From CALMKX01 sp036274895 (GTDB lineage Bacteria; Acidobacteriota; Thermoanaerobaculia; Multivoradales; SZUA-115), in contig DASUEU010000050.1 in NCBI GenBank assembly GCA_036274895.1, positions 80,510 to 144,509 of the forward strand: a DNA stretch of 64,000 nucleotides, in the 5' to 3' direction. Below are positions 34,415-43,996 of the stretch, in pieces. Within the stretch, counting starts at the first letter, position 1; every line of letters begins with the position of its first letter. A model generated the notes under the pieces. The model ran no database searches, was not told the DNA's origin, and saw only the letters and a program-made list of their open reading frames with translations. Made by a program: the position numbers and the translations under genes.

Positions 34415-36413
34415 CGCGCACGATCCCGTCGGCGCTGACGCGGATCTCGAGGGTCCGGGTGGCCCCGGGGCGGAAGTTGCCCTGCACGGTTTCCACCTCG
34501 GTCTTGTCGAGCACTACCAGTACCCGCAGGGTGGCCGGGCCTGCGGGGATGGTGACCTGCCGCTCGAGGCTGCCGGAGGTGCCCTTGGAACGCATGAAAC
34601 CGGACTTCTCCGAATAGCGGAAGGACTCGCGCAGCAGCTGGCGCTTGTCCGCATAGACCGTGAGCACGCCCTGGGGCCTCTCGGTGAAGAAAGCGATGCG
34701 CAGCTGGGCGTCCCCCACCACCGGCTCCTCGGCGGCAGCCGGAGCGGCGGGTGCGGGAGCGGTGGTCGGGGCCTCTGCCGCGGTCGAGGTGGCGGGAGCC
34801 GGCACCACGGGGGTGGTGTGGGCCGGCGAGGGCGCCGGTGCCCCTTGCCGGCTCCCCGGGGAGCGCGTCGCGGCCTCGGCTCGGCGCAGCAGATCTGCGG
34901 CCCGGGCGTCGCCCGGAGCCATCTCGAGGGCCCGGCGAGCCGCGGCGGCGGCCTCGGCCGGCCGGCCTTCGGCCAGGGCCTTCTCGCCCACCGTGACGAA
35001 CGCCCCGACCTGTTCGTCGTTGTAGACGGACAGCAGCTGCGCCCGCGAGCCCTCCTCGGCACGCCGGCGCAGCTCGGCCACGTGGGAGGAGCCCGGGTCA
35101 TAGCGCTCGACCTCGGCGATGGCCGACAGGGCGGCGGCGAAGTCCCCCTTGGCGAGCAGGGCCTCGGCCTTGCTCACCAGGATCCGGGTGTCCACCACCG
35201 GCGCCGGCTTGGCGGGGGCCGCCGGCTGCGACGAGCCCGAGCTCATGGCCAGGACGATCCCGACGGCGATGACGGCGACCACGCCCAGGCCGCCGAGGAT
35301 GGCGATCAGGCGCCGGCGCTTCTGCTTGTCGTCCGCCACCGCGGGCCGCTGCACGGCGATCGGGGCGGTGGCCGGCTTGGGCGCCGGCTCGGGGATCGGC
35401 GGCAGCTCCAGGGCCGGCAGGGCCTCGAGGGGAGCGGCAGGCGCCTCCGGCTCCGGGGGCGGAGCCACCGGCACGATGGGGATCAGCTGCGTGGCCGCCT
35501 CGGGCGGCGAGGGAGGAGCGGCCGGGGCCTCGGCCACCACGTCCTGGGTGTCGTTGAGCTTGCTCTCCTCGGCCTCGACCTGCTCGACCGCCTTCTTGAG
35601 CTCCACCGCCAGCTCACCCACCCGGTGGTAGCGCTCCGCCGGCTGCTTGGCGAGGGCCTTGCCGAGCACCGCCTTGATGCTCGCCGGCAGCTCGCCCACG
35701 TACTCCTCGGGCGGGGTGAAGGGCTCGTTGATGATGCGGTGAGTGACCACCGTCAGGTTCTCGCCCTGGAAGGGCTTCTTCCTGGTCAGCAGCTCGTAGA
35801 GCACCACCCCGAGCGAGAAGATGTCCGCCCGGTGGTCGACGTCCTTGCCCTGGATCTGCTCCGGGGCCATGTAGTTGGGAGTGCCGAGGAGCTGGCCGGA
35901 GTGGGTCAGGTTGGAGCTCGCGAGGCGGGCGATGCCGAAGTCGGTGAGCTTGACCCGCTGGTCGGCGGTCAAGAGGATGTTGGCCGGCTTGATGTCGCGA
36001 TGCACCACGCCCTTGGAGTGGGCGTACTCGAGGGCTTGGGCCACCTGCCAGATGATGTCGGCGATGGTCGGCAGGTCGAGCACCTCGTCCCGGCGGAGCA
36101 TCTCCTTCAAGTCCGTGCCGCGGACGTACTCCATGGCGATGAAGGTCAGCCCTTCGTCGCTGTGCTCGACGACGTCGTGGATGGTGACGATGTTGGGGTG
36201 CGACAGGATGCCAGCGCTTTGGGCCTCGCGGATGAAGCGCTCGCGGGCCTCCTCCATCTCATCGTCCGAGGCCTGGATGCCGCGAAAGGTCTTGAGCGCG
36301 ACCAGGCGGCCGATCAGGGGGTCCTTGGCCAGGTAGACGACCCCCATCGCACCCTTCCCGAGGGCGTCGACGACCTGGTAACGCCCCAGCTTGGGCGGGA
36401 GGGTTGCGCTCAT
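34401..36413 (-). CDS. Membrane Ser/Thr protein kinase (Hanks type)
   Basis: A 670-residue kinase starting at ATG 36413; this start agrees with the promoter at 36441-36469, while a longer frame to 36491 would overlap it. The catalytic domain is complete: glycine loop GKGAMG (19-24), Lys41 in VALKTF, HRDIKPANILL (Asp140) and DFGIARL (158-160). After an Ala/Pro-rich linker a transmembrane helix (LIAILGGLGVVAVIAVGIVLAM) leads outside to TPR-like helices (RILVSKAEALLAKGDFAAALSAI), another Pro/Ala linker and a small beta domain. The input signal is unknown. The FG-GAP surface protein is encoded just upstream on the same strand. The PP2C phosphatase at 19999-20769 could be its antagonist. Confidence 0.94.
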   Translation of the reverse strand: MSATLPPKLGRYQVVDALGKGAMGVVYLAKDPLIGRLVALKTFRGIQASDDEMEEARERFIREAQSAGILSHPNIVTIHDVVEHSDEGLTFIAMEYVRGTDLKEMLRRDEVLDLPTIADIIWQVAQALEYAHSKGVVHRDIKPANILLTADQRVKLTDFGIARLASSNLTHSGQLLGTPNYMAPEQIQGKDVDHRADIFSLGVVLYELLTRKKPFQGENLTVVTHRIINEPFTPPEEYVGELPASIKAVLGKALAKQPAERYHRVGELAVELKKAVEQVEAEESKLNDTQDVVAEAPAAPPSPPEAATQLIPIVPVAPPPEPEAPAAPLEALPALELPPIPEPAPKPATAPIAVQRPAVADDKQKRRRLIAILGGLGVVAVIAVGIVLAMSSGSSQPAAPAKPAPVVDTRILVSKAEALLAKGDFAAALSAIAEVERYDPGSSHVAELRRRAEEGSRAQLLSVYNDEQVGAFVTVGEKALAEGRPAEAAAAARRALEMAPGDARAADLLRRAEAATRSPGSRQGAPAPSPAHTTPVVPAPATSTAAEAPTTAPAPAAPAAAEEPVVGDAQLRIAFFTERPQGVLTVYADKRQLLRESFRYSEKSGFMRSKGTSGSLERQVTIPAGPATLRVLVVLDKTEVETVQGNFRPGATRTLEIRVSADGIVRVTLR

Positions 36414-36440
36414 GGGAAAATCAGGCGTTGAAGCCCGGCG

Positions 36441-36469
36441 AGCATACGCCCCGGGCGGGGGGGAGTCAA
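36441..36469 (-). promoter_or_regulatory. Promoter of the Ser/Thr kinase gene
   Basis: On the minus strand TTGACT (36464-36469) and TATGCT (36441-36446) are 17 bases apart, the same pattern as the M16 promoter. It lies in the 74-base gap after the surface-protein gene, so the kinase can be expressed on its own. Confidence 0.7.
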
Positions 36470-36487
36470 TTTGCGGCGGGAGGAAGG

Positions 36488-39400
36488 TCACCCGCGGCCG
36501 AGGCGGCGGACGGCGGCTAGGGCGAGGGCGCAGGCGAGCACGAGCACGCCGAGCTGGGAGAGGGCCGGGATCTCCAGGGGGTCGACCTCACCTCCGGGGA
36601 TCACGAAGCAGGTCGGGTCGAGGTTGGTGGGAGTCCCGGCGGCGTTCGAGGAGCGCAGGGTCTCGTTCTGCCCGTTGTCGTTGAGGTCGACCTGGACCTC
36701 TGCCTGGTTGCAGAAGCGGGTTCCCGGCGCCGTGCCGATGGGGAGCTCGGCGTCGACCTCGATCCTCACCGTCGCCCCCGGCGGCACGGCACCGCTCCAG
36801 AAGACGCTCACCGGGGAGAACGAGATCTCGCCGCTCTCGGCAGCAGCGCTCAACACCGAGAGCCCGCCGGGTAGGAAGTCCCGGAGCTCCGGGCCGTCGT
36901 TGTCGCCCTGGAAGACCGGGCCGGCGTTCATCACCTCGATCTCGAAGTGGACCTGGTTCGGGTTCTCGTCGGCGAACGACACCCGCTTGAGCGCCCCGAC
37001 GCCCGTCACCGGCGTCGAGAGAGTCGAGAGGTTGTTGGCGAGGTCCGGGTCTTCGACCCCCGGCGGCGAGCGGACCTCCACCTCGTCGAGGTAGAGGCTG
37101 CCGGGCGCTGGAAGGCGCACCGCCCCGAAGGCCTTCAGGGTGACGGCGGCACCCGGGGCGAGGTCGATCCCCGCGCTGACCCCTCCCTCGCTCTCGGGGC
37201 CGCAAGCGGCCCCGGGTCCCGCCGAGCAAGCCGTCTGGATCTCGAGCAAGCCCGCCGGCAGGAGGTGCTCGATCTCGACCCCCGCGACGGCGGCCGGTCC
37301 CAGGTTCGTCACCGTCACCTCGTACTCCACGTTGTCGCCGGGCACCAGGCTGGCCGGCGACACCAGGTGCGCCGTCACGGCCAGGTCCGCCGCGCAGGCT
37401 CCAGCGACCACCACTTCCAGGCTCGAGGTGTTGTCAGCCGGATCAGGGTCGTCCAGCGGGCCGCCGGTCACCCCGGCTGTGAGGGTCGAGGGGTCGGGCG
37501 CGGCGCAGTCGAGCGCGGCCGTGACGGTGTAGGTGGCGAGGCCCCCGGGAGCGAGCGTGAACGTGTCCCCGACCGGCCCGGTGCCGGCCGGCGTACAGGT
37601 GCCGCCCGTGGCGGTGCAGGTCCAGGTGACGTTCGAGAGGCTCGCCGGAGGGGCGTGGCCGATCGTCCCGGACGAAGCGATCCCCGGCCCCTGGTTGGTG
37701 ACGATCAGCCGGTACTGGACGGTCGTTCCCCGGGCGAAGGGCGGAGCGACCGCCTCGATGTTCAGGGAGAGGTCGGTGGGGCAGGTGGCACTCGGGACGA
37801 CGGTCACAGTCGCGCTTGCCTGGTTGTTGCCGAGGCTGCGATCGGTGACTTGATCGGGCGCACGGATCTGGCCCTCGATCTCGAGAGGACCGGCAGCGGC
37901 ACAGGCCGGCCGCAGGGTGAGGGTGCGCGTGACCCGCGCGCCGGCGGCGAGGTCGACCAGGCGCTCGAGCGCTCCCCCTTCCAGGGCGAGACCGGCGGGC
38001 AAGCCCACGCGGACGAGGGCGTCCTCGACCGGATCCGGCCCCAGGTTGGACGCCTCGACGGTGAGGGTGAACGCCTCGCCCGCCGCGAGGGGAGGGGCGG
38101 GGACGTCGAGAGTGATGGCGAGGTCCGCTCGCGGCAGCGGAGCGATCGGCGTCGATTCCGTCGCCGTGTTGTTGGCCAGCCGGGGATCGGGTGCGAGGTC
38201 CGAGGTCGACACGGTTGCCGCGCTGACCACCGTACCGCTGGCGGTGGCGGCCACGGTGGTCGTGAGCGTCCAGGTCACGCTCGAATCCGGCGGCAGCATC
38301 ACCTGACCGACGACGTCCCCGCTCCCGGACCCGGGGGAACAGCCGGCTCCGCGCGCGCCCTGACAGCTCCAGCTCACCCCGGTCAGGAACGAAGAGAGCC
38401 GAGTCCCGACCGCCGCGCTGACCGGCGGCCCAGAGCCTTGGGGGCGGCTGACCACCAGGGTGTACGGCAAGCTCGCCCCGGGCTGGGTGAGCTCGAGGTC
38501 GCTCGCGAGGGTGACCGAGAGATCAACCGGCGGCGCAGCCACCGGCGCCGGGCAGGCGAAGGCCGCGCCGGCGTTGGGGGCCTGGAGGTCGTTCAGATAG
38601 GAGCCCACGGCCACCCAGCTGCCGTCGGTGGCGACGCCGAGGCCCAGCTCGTCGGCCCGGCCCCCCGCGGGGTCTCGCACCTCGGCGAGCAGCTCGCCAG
38701 TCCGGAGGTCGAAGACGTAAGCGGCGCCGGCGTCCTCGGCCGTCTCGTCGTCCCAGCGTGCGCCGACCACGGCGAGCCCGCCGCCCACCGCCACCGAGAT
38801 GCCGTACTCCTCCCCCGACGAGGAGGAGGGGGGCCGGGGCAGGGAGGTCGGCGCGCCCCAGCCGGCTTCCGAACGGGTCGCCAGGTAGGCGTTGCCGCGG
38901 CCGCCGGCCTGGCGGGGAGCGCCGATGGCCAGCCGGCTGCCGGACAGGGCCACGGCCCGTCCGAAGGTGCCGCCGCCACCGCCGGCGGCGAGCTTGGCCC
39001 GCTGATCCCACTGACAAGGACCGCTCCGCTCGAAGAGATAGACGGCGCCGGAGTCCGCGCCCGCCACGTCGGCGAAAGGAGCCCCCACCGCCAGCCAGCC
39101 GCCGGACAGGGCCACGGCGAAGCCGAAGCCGTCCCCGGCCGCGGCGTCGGCTGCGAGAACCTTGGCCGGGCAGCGAGCCCCCCCTGCCTCGAAGACCGTG
39201 ACCGAGCCGGCGTTCGAGCCGCGATCGTCGTCCCCGGGGGCACCCACCGCCACGATGCCGCCGTCCAGGGCCACCGACCAGCCGAACTGGTCTCCGGTCG
39301 TGGGGCCGGCCGGGTGCAGGTCGGCCGTCTGGCTCAGACCCCCGCCACAGTAGAGCCGCGCCGCGCCGGCCCGCTCGGCGGCGAAGGGAGCTCCGGCCAC

Positions 39401-39742
39401 GGCGCATTGGCCGTCGAAGGCCACGGCCCAGCCCAGCTCCGCGCCGGCGCCGAAGCCGGCCCCGGGCAGCCGGGCAGCTGCCCAGCAGCCGGTGCCCCCG
39501 GGGGGGCAGACCGGATCGCGGCTCAGCCGGAAGACCGCCCCGGAGTTGCTGCCGTCGGTGTCGTCGCCGAAGGAGGCGGCGATCAGGGCGCCTCCGGAGT
39601 AGGCCAGCGAGCAGCCATAGTTGTCCCCCATGGCGAGGCCCCCGGGGGTGGCCCTCTCGAGGCCGCCGCTGCCGGCGTCGCCGAGCAGCCGGCTGGCGGC
39701 GAGGGCCAGCAGGAGCGCGGCAAACGGGGCGGGGCGGGCCAT
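36488..39742 (-). CDS. Surface protein with FG-GAP propeller, DUF11 repeats and IPTL-CTERM-like tail
   Basis: A 1084-residue exported protein (signal peptide FAALLLALAASRLLG). Residues about 30-385 hold FG-GAP-type repeats with the recurring pattern GDxFGxSVALxGGxxAVGAPxxD, as in integrin-like propellers. Residues about 390-1040 hold several DUF11-type Ig-like modules (DLSVTLASDLELTQPGASLPYTLVVS, ADLAVTAHLVSPASLVPGDNVEYEV and others). The last 30 residues (LEIPALSQLGVLVLACALALAAVRRLG) are an IPTL-type sorting tail. It ends a leftward gene set behind FecR, barrel and cyclase genes. Adhesion or surface layering is plausible; no enzyme motif is seen. Confidence 0.88.
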   Translation of the reverse strand: MARPAPFAALLLALAASRLLGDAGSGGLERATPGGLAMGDNYGCSLAYSGGALIAASFGDDTDGSNSGAVFRLSRDPVCPPGGTGCWAAARLPGAGFGAGAELGWAVAFDGQCAVAGAPFAAERAGAARLYCGGGLSQTADLHPAGPTTGDQFGWSVALDGGIVAVGAPGDDDRGSNAGSVTVFEAGGARCPAKVLAADAAAGDGFGFAVALSGGWLAVGAPFADVAGADSGAVYLFERSGPCQWDQRAKLAAGGGGGTFGRAVALSGSRLAIGAPRQAGGRGNAYLATRSEAGWGAPTSLPRPPSSSSGEEYGISVAVGGGLAVVGARWDDETAEDAGAAYVFDLRTGELLAEVRDPAGGRADELGLGVATDGSWVAVGSYLNDLQAPNAGAAFACPAPVAAPPVDLSVTLASDLELTQPGASLPYTLVVSRPQGSGPPVSAAVGTRLSSFLTGVSWSCQGARGAGCSPGSGSGDVVGQVMLPPDSSVTWTLTTTVAATASGTVVSAATVSTSDLAPDPRLANNTATESTPIAPLPRADLAITLDVPAPPLAAGEAFTLTVEASNLGPDPVEDALVRVGLPAGLALEGGALERLVDLAAGARVTRTLTLRPACAAAGPLEIEGQIRAPDQVTDRSLGNNQASATVTVVPSATCPTDLSLNIEAVAPPFARGTTVQYRLIVTNQGPGIASSGTIGHAPPASLSNVTWTCTATGGTCTPAGTGPVGDTFTLAPGGLATYTVTAALDCAAPDPSTLTAGVTGGPLDDPDPADNTSSLEVVVAGACAADLAVTAHLVSPASLVPGDNVEYEVTVTNLGPAAVAGVEIEHLLPAGLLEIQTACSAGPGAACGPESEGGVSAGIDLAPGAAVTLKAFGAVRLPAPGSLYLDEVEVRSPPGVEDPDLANNLSTLSTPVTGVGALKRVSFADENPNQVHFEIEVMNAGPVFQGDNDGPELRDFLPGGLSVLSAAAESGEISFSPVSVFWSGAVPPGATVRIEVDAELPIGTAPGTRFCNQAEVQVDLNDNGQNETLRSSNAAGTPTNLDPTCFVIPGGEVDPLEIPALSQLGVLVLACALALAAVRRLGRG

Positions 39743-39751
39743 GGCGCCTCG

Positions 39752-40444
39752 CTACTGGTTGCCCCGGTCGTTGGGCAGCAGCAGGTCCACCAGGTCCCCC
39801 GGGTCCGGGGGCTCGGCGGCCGGCGAGCCCGGGCCCCCGGCCGAAGGCGAGAGGGAGGCCACCGCGTTGCCCGTCGGGGCCGGCGGTGTCGGCAGGCCCC
39901 CCGGGGCGACCGTGGTCTGCTGCCCGGGTCCCACCAGCAAGGGCTCCCCGAGCGCCTTGCCCTGGACGCTCACCACCCCCTCGATCACCACCACCCGGGT
40001 CTCGCCGCTGGGCAGCACCTCGATCATCACCAGGGTACCTTTGATGCCGATGGTGGCGGTCGGGGTCTCCACCACCAACTCGCCCTGGAAGAGCCGGGAC
40101 AGGGCCACCCACAGGCGACCCACCAGCACCGAGAGCCCGTTCTGCGAGCGGCCGGAAGCGTCGATCGTGGCCCGGTCGATGGTCACCCTGGCCTCGGCGC
40201 CGAGGCGCAACGAGCCGCGCGGGTCGAAGGTCAGCAGGGCCTCGGACCTCTTGCCCGTGGCGATGAGGTAGCCGAGGGTGAAGCCGTCCCCGGCGGCAAG
40301 GCGGACCTCAGGGGCGCCCGGAGGCGTGCCACGCACGTCGTTGACGGCGATCGCCACCCGGCCGGCGTCGGCACCGTGGCCCGGCAGCGCGGCGCCGAGC
40401 AGCAGGAGGACAGCCAGCCAGCAGGGCGCGGCTCGGCCGCTCAT
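39752..40444 (-). CDS. Exported FecR-domain protein
   Basis: A 230-residue protein starting at ATG 40444, with a signal peptide (CWLAVLLLLGAALPGHG) and a FecR domain over about residues 30-165 (LTFDPRGSLRLGAEARVTIDRA, GRLWVALSRLFQGELVVETPTATIGIKGTLVMIEV, VVVIEGVVSVQGK). The tail is Pro/Gly/Ala-rich. This is not the iron-signalling membrane anti-sigma form: there is no cytoplasmic domain and no sigma factor nearby. Its start overlaps the stop of the barrel gene (ATGA). A second FecR protein is encoded at 55599-57041. Role unknown; association with CHASE2-cyclase genes is a recurring layout in environmental bacteria as I recall. Confidence 0.85.
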   Translation of the reverse strand: MSGRAAPCWLAVLLLLGAALPGHGADAGRVAIAVNDVRGTPPGAPEVRLAAGDGFTLGYLIATGKRSEALLTFDPRGSLRLGAEARVTIDRATIDASGRSQNGLSVLVGRLWVALSRLFQGELVVETPTATIGIKGTLVMIEVLPSGETRVVVIEGVVSVQGKALGEPLLVGPGQQTTVAPGGLPTPPAPTGNAVASLSPSAGGPGSPAAEPPDPGDLVDLLLPNDRGNQ

Positions 40445-41724
40445 CGCCCACCTCCCTCGAACCGGCTGAACCAGCTGACGCCGAGGGCGAAGGTCGTGCG
40501 CTCCACGTCCAGGTTGGCCAGGGTGTCGGCCTGGCCGATCTCGGTCTCGCGCGAGAACCAGCTGCCGCGCAAGGACAGCACCCAGCTCGGCCGGAAGGCC
40601 CAGGCCAGGGAGGCCGCCGCCCGGGAGTAGGAGTCCTCCCGGGCTTGATCGGCGATGAACAGGGGGAAGTAGGGGTTCGAGGCCAGATCGTCGAAGTCCT
40701 GGCGACCCGCGGCACCGACCAGGAAGAGGGTCCAGCGCGCGCCGAAAGGCAGGGACAGCTCGGCCCGCCCCTCGGTCGTGGTGGCGTCGAAGGCCGCTCC
40801 GGCGTCGCGCTCCTCGCGCCAGGCGCTCAAGCGCAGCGAGCGGTCCCGCCGGCCCAAGTAGAGCCACTGGGAGAGGGAGCCTGCCACCCGCCGGCCGCTC
40901 CGCGGATCGTTCGCCCCTCCCGTGTAGTCGTCGTCCGTCCAGGCCAGCTCGAGCTGGGTCGCAGTCCAGGCAGCCTCGTGCACGCGAAGGGCCAGGCTCG
41001 CCTCGCTCCCTCGGCGGAAGGTCTCGCCGTCGCGCTGCTCCTGCGCGAAGCCGGCCTGTGCCAGGGCCACCACGGCGCCGCCGCCTCGCGGCACCCGCGC
41101 GTAACCCAGGGGCCCGGTCAGCAGGCCCAGGGAGTCCTCACCCCAGGCCAGCGAGACCACGGCCCGGCCGCTGCCGAAGTCGAGGAAGCCGAAGTCCGAG
41201 AACAGGCTCTGCCGTGCCGCGAGGGCGATGCCCAGGGTGAGGCCGCGGCGGCCGACGACGGGGTGGAGGTCGAGGCGCAGGTCCAGGTCGGTGACCTGGT
41301 CGGCCTCGGGGCCGGTGAGCCGATCGCCATCGGGCAGCTCGGCCGCCGTGCCCTCGGGCACCAGCAGGGGGTTGCTGTCCCGGCCCTGGGCGGCGCCCAC
41401 CCGCAGGGCCAGGAGCGGCACGTCGCCCAGCGGCGCGAGCTCGCCCAAGGCCGTGGGCAAGAAGACCTCGCCGGGGGCCGGCTCCCCGCCCAGGCGCGCC
41501 CGTGCCAGGGCCAGGTAGTGGCGGGCGAGGCGATGGCGGGGGTCGAGCTCGAGGGCCTCGGTCAGCAGCTGGACGGCCGTGGCGTCGTCACCGCGGTTGT
41601 AGGCGTCCACCCCGTAGGCGAAGGCCACCTCGGCGTCGGCCCGGCCTCCCTCTCCCGCTGCGGCGGGAAGGCCGAGCGACGCCCATCCGAGGAGCAGGAG
41701 AAGCAGGGAGGCAGCTCGAGGCAC
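40441..41724 (-). CDS. Exported TPR protein with predicted outer-membrane barrel
   Basis: A 427-residue exported protein read from GTG 41724 (signal peptide ASLLLLLLGWASLGLPAAAG). Residues about 30-80 form a TPR unit (YGVDAYNRGDDATAVQLLTEALELDPRHRLARHYL). The rest has alternating strands with aromatic ends typical of an outer-membrane barrel (LRLDLHPVVGRRGLTLGIAL, LRLSAWREE, FALGVSWFSRF). The layout resembles TPR-barrel surface assembly modifiers, but I would not name a family. It is coupled to the FecR gene downstream. Confidence 0.7.
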   Translation of the reverse strand: MPRAASLLLLLLGWASLGLPAAAGEGGRADAEVAFAYGVDAYNRGDDATAVQLLTEALELDPRHRLARHYLALARARLGGEPAPGEVFLPTALGELAPLGDVPLLALRVGAAQGRDSNPLLVPEGTAAELPDGDRLTGPEADQVTDLDLRLDLHPVVGRRGLTLGIALAARQSLFSDFGFLDFGSGRAVVSLAWGEDSLGLLTGPLGYARVPRGGGAVVALAQAGFAQEQRDGETFRRGSEASLALRVHEAAWTATQLELAWTDDDYTGGANDPRSGRRVAGSLSQWLYLGRRDRSLRLSAWREERDAGAAFDATTTEGRAELSLPFGARWTLFLVGAAGRQDFDDLASNPYFPLFIADQAREDSYSRAAASLAWAFRPSWVLSLRGSWFSRETEIGQADTLANLDVERTTFALGVSWFSRFEGGGR

Positions 41725-41788
41725 CGTCTGACCTCCACGGCGCTCCCGGAAGCGTCGCAGCTATCGTGGCGGTATTCCAGATTTTCCC

Positions 41789-41817
41789 CTTTTAGCACAA
41801 AAGATCGTTTCCTGCAA
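41789..41817 (-). promoter_or_regulatory. Possible promoter for the barrel-FecR-surface protein genes
   Basis: On the minus strand TTGCAG (41812-41817) and TAAAAG (41789-41794) are 17 bases apart, about 65 bases before the barrel gene. This AT-rich patch in the 118-base gap stands out from its surroundings, but both boxes are imperfect. Confidence 0.35.
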
Positions 41818-41842
41818 AAGCGGCCGTCGATGAAACGCCCCC

Positions 41843-43996
41843 TCACTTGCTGGTCAGCGTCTCCACCCCATCCCAGTCCGCCGGCGGCGGGTGCTGGAGG
41901 AAGCGCCGGCAGCGCTCGAGGTAGAGCCGGTTCGGGCCGTCCTCGAGGCCCTCGGCCTCCAGACCCTCGAACAGGGCCAGGGCCCCGGCGAAGTCGGCGG
42001 CGTGGTAGCGGGCGAGGCCGGCCGCGAAGCGCTCGACGAGCCGGCGCTCCTCCGGCGTGCCGGAGCCCTCGGCCACCAGCTCGAAGAGGGTGACCGCCAC
42101 CTTCTTGCCCTTGACCCGCACGCGGTCCACCTCACGGCAAAGGAAGCCCTCCCCCGCCGCCCGCGCGGTCGACTCGGCGAGCAGGATCGAGGTGCCGTAG
42201 AGCTTGTTGAGCCCCTCGATGCGCGAGCCGAGGTTGACGCTGTCGCCGATCACCGTGTAGCTGAACACGTCCTCCGAGCCCATGTTGCCGACCGACATCT
42301 CGCCGGTGGCGATGCCGATGCCCACCCCCAGCCCGGAGGCCCTGGGGAAGGCGCCGCTCTTCTGCCACCCCGCCTTCAGCCGCTCGAGCTCGGCGCGCAT
42401 GCCGAGGGCCGCCCGGCAGGCCCGGGCGGCGTGGTCCGGGTGGGCGACCGGCGCGCCGAAGAACGCCATCAGGGCGTCGCCCATGTACTTGTCGAGGGTG
42501 CCGCCGGTGGCCAGCACCACGCGGGTCATCGGCGTGAAGAACGCGTTGAGCAGCCGGGTGACCTCGGTGGGGTCGAGCTCCTCGGAGAGGTCGGTGAAGC
42601 CGCGGATGTCCGAGAACAGCACGGTCATCACCCGCCGCTCGCCCCCCAGTCGCACGCCCTCCGGATCCTGGAGCAGCTCCTCGACCACCGCCGGCGCCAC
42701 GTAACGCTCGAACAACCGCCGCACCTGCCGGCCGCGGCGGTCCACCCAGCCGATCTGGTAGGGCAGGGTGAAGACCAGGGCGGCGAGGCCGGCCAGGGCG
42801 GGCCCCACGGTCTGGAGGTGCCAGCTCGCTAGTTGGAACGCGGCGAAGGCCACCAGCGGCCAGGCGGCCACCACGCCGAGGGCGAAGAAGGCCCCCCGCC
42901 GGTAGGGCTTGCCCCGGGCCACCACCAGGGCCACGGCCGGCCCCAGGACGAAGAGGGCGAGCAACGACAGCCCGTTCTGCGGCCCCCGGTCGGAGAGGGC
43001 GTCGCCGTTCAAGAGGTTGTCCGCGGCGTGGGCGTGGACCTCGACGCCAGGGATCTCCGAGCCGAAGGGGGAGGTCTGGAAGTCGCCGATCCCCGGCTCG
43101 TTGGCCCCCACGAAGACCAGCATGCCGGCGAAGGCGCCGGCGGGCATGCGACCCTCGAGCACCTCCACCACGCCGCGGGTCGGGTAGCTCCGGGCCGGAC
43201 CGCGATAGTTCAGACGCAGCGCCAGGTGGTCGTTAGCCGCCACCGGCTCGCCGGCGAGCAGCACCTGGGCGACCCTACCGTCCCGCGGCTCGAGGCGCAG
43301 GCCCTGCCCGCCCAGAAAGCGCTCGGCGGCGCGCAGGGCGAGGGCCGGGTAGTAGCGTCCCGAGTGCCGGATGACGAGATCGTAGTCGCGCAGCACCCCG
43401 GTCGAGCTGCGCCCCTTGGAGAAGAAGCCCTGGGAGGAGGCGGCCTGGGCGAAAAGGTCGAGGTTGGGCTCGACCGCCGGCCGGCCGGGCACGATGAAGC
43501 CCTCCGGGGGATCCCCCAGCACCTGCTCGATGGCCGAGGGCTCGATGTTGGCGGGATCCCCGCCCATCGGCCCGTGCCGCGCGCCCGGACTGGGACGGAA
43601 GTAGTAGCCGGCCACGACGTTGCCGGCACGGGCCATGGCCGTCGCCAGCTCGCCGTCCTCGGCCGAGAGGTCCACCTTCTCGTCGCGGCGGGAGGGCTCG
43701 GAGAAGACCAGATCGAGGGCGATGACCTTCGCGCCGGCCGAGGAGAGCCGATCGACCAGCTCGGCGATACGGGTGCGGGGCCAGGGGAATTGGCCATAGG
43801 CATCCACGCTCTCGGCGTCGATGGCCACGATGGCGATGCGCGGGTCGGCCGCCTGGCGGCCCCGCGAGGCCATCATCTGGTCCACCCACACCGCCTCGAA
43901 GCGGGTCAACCAGCCCTCTCCCTGCAGCCCCAGCGCCACCAAGGACGCCCCGAGGCCGAGGAGCAGGGGGAGGCGGGAGGGGCGGGGGGCGGGCAT
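41843..43996 (-). CDS. CHASE2 sensor adenylate/guanylate cyclase (class III)
   Basis: A 717-residue membrane cyclase. The N-terminal helix leads to an extracytoplasmic CHASE2 domain over about residues 30-330 (DPRIAIVAIDAESVDAYGQFPWPR, AGAKVIALDLVFSEPSRRDEKVD), followed by three membrane helices (LSLLALFVLGPAVALVVA, AWPLVAFAAFQLASW and VGPALAGLAALVFTL). The C-terminal cyclase catalytic domain has both metal aspartates (VLFSDIRGFTDLSEE and YMGDALMAFFGAP) and GDSVNLGSRIEGLNKLYGT with the transition-state Asn and Arg. It should make cyclic AMP (or GMP) in response to an external signal. The start is 1 base after the stop of a small gene. Two cyclic-nucleotide-binding domains are encoded at 57875-60262. 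Confidence 0.93.
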   Translation of the reverse strand: MPAPRPSRLPLLLGLGASLVALGLQGEGWLTRFEAVWVDQMMASRGRQAADPRIAIVAIDAESVDAYGQFPWPRTRIAELVDRLSSAGAKVIALDLVFSEPSRRDEKVDLSAEDGELATAMARAGNVVAGYYFRPSPGARHGPMGGDPANIEPSAIEQVLGDPPEGFIVPGRPAVEPNLDLFAQAASSQGFFSKGRSSTGVLRDYDLVIRHSGRYYPALALRAAERFLGGQGLRLEPRDGRVAQVLLAGEPVAANDHLALRLNYRGPARSYPTRGVVEVLEGRMPAGAFAGMLVFVGANEPGIGDFQTSPFGSEIPGVEVHAHAADNLLNGDALSDRGPQNGLSLLALFVLGPAVALVVARGKPYRRGAFFALGVVAAWPLVAFAAFQLASWHLQTVGPALAGLAALVFTLPYQIGWVDRRGRQVRRLFERYVAPAVVEELLQDPEGVRLGGERRVMTVLFSDIRGFTDLSEELDPTEVTRLLNAFFTPMTRVVLATGGTLDKYMGDALMAFFGAPVAHPDHAARACRAALGMRAELERLKAGWQKSGAFPRASGLGVGIGIATGEMSVGNMGSEDVFSYTVIGDSVNLGSRIEGLNKLYGTSILLAESTARAAGEGFLCREVDRVRVKGKKVAVTLFELVAEGSGTPEERRLVERFAAGLARYHAADFAGALALFEGLEAEGLEDGPNRLYLERCRRFLQHPPPADWDGVETLTSK

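Noticed and set aside
36947..40630. 1227-codon open frame on the plus strand opposite the FG-GAP and FecR genes
   Set aside because: Arg/Gly-rich shadow of the real minus-strand genes; no start signal and no motif.
39752..40867. Longer start for the FecR gene, adding 141 codons
   Set aside because: The extension is an Arg/Gly-rich shadow of the barrel gene. ATG 40444 overlaps the barrel stop and gives a clean signal peptide.
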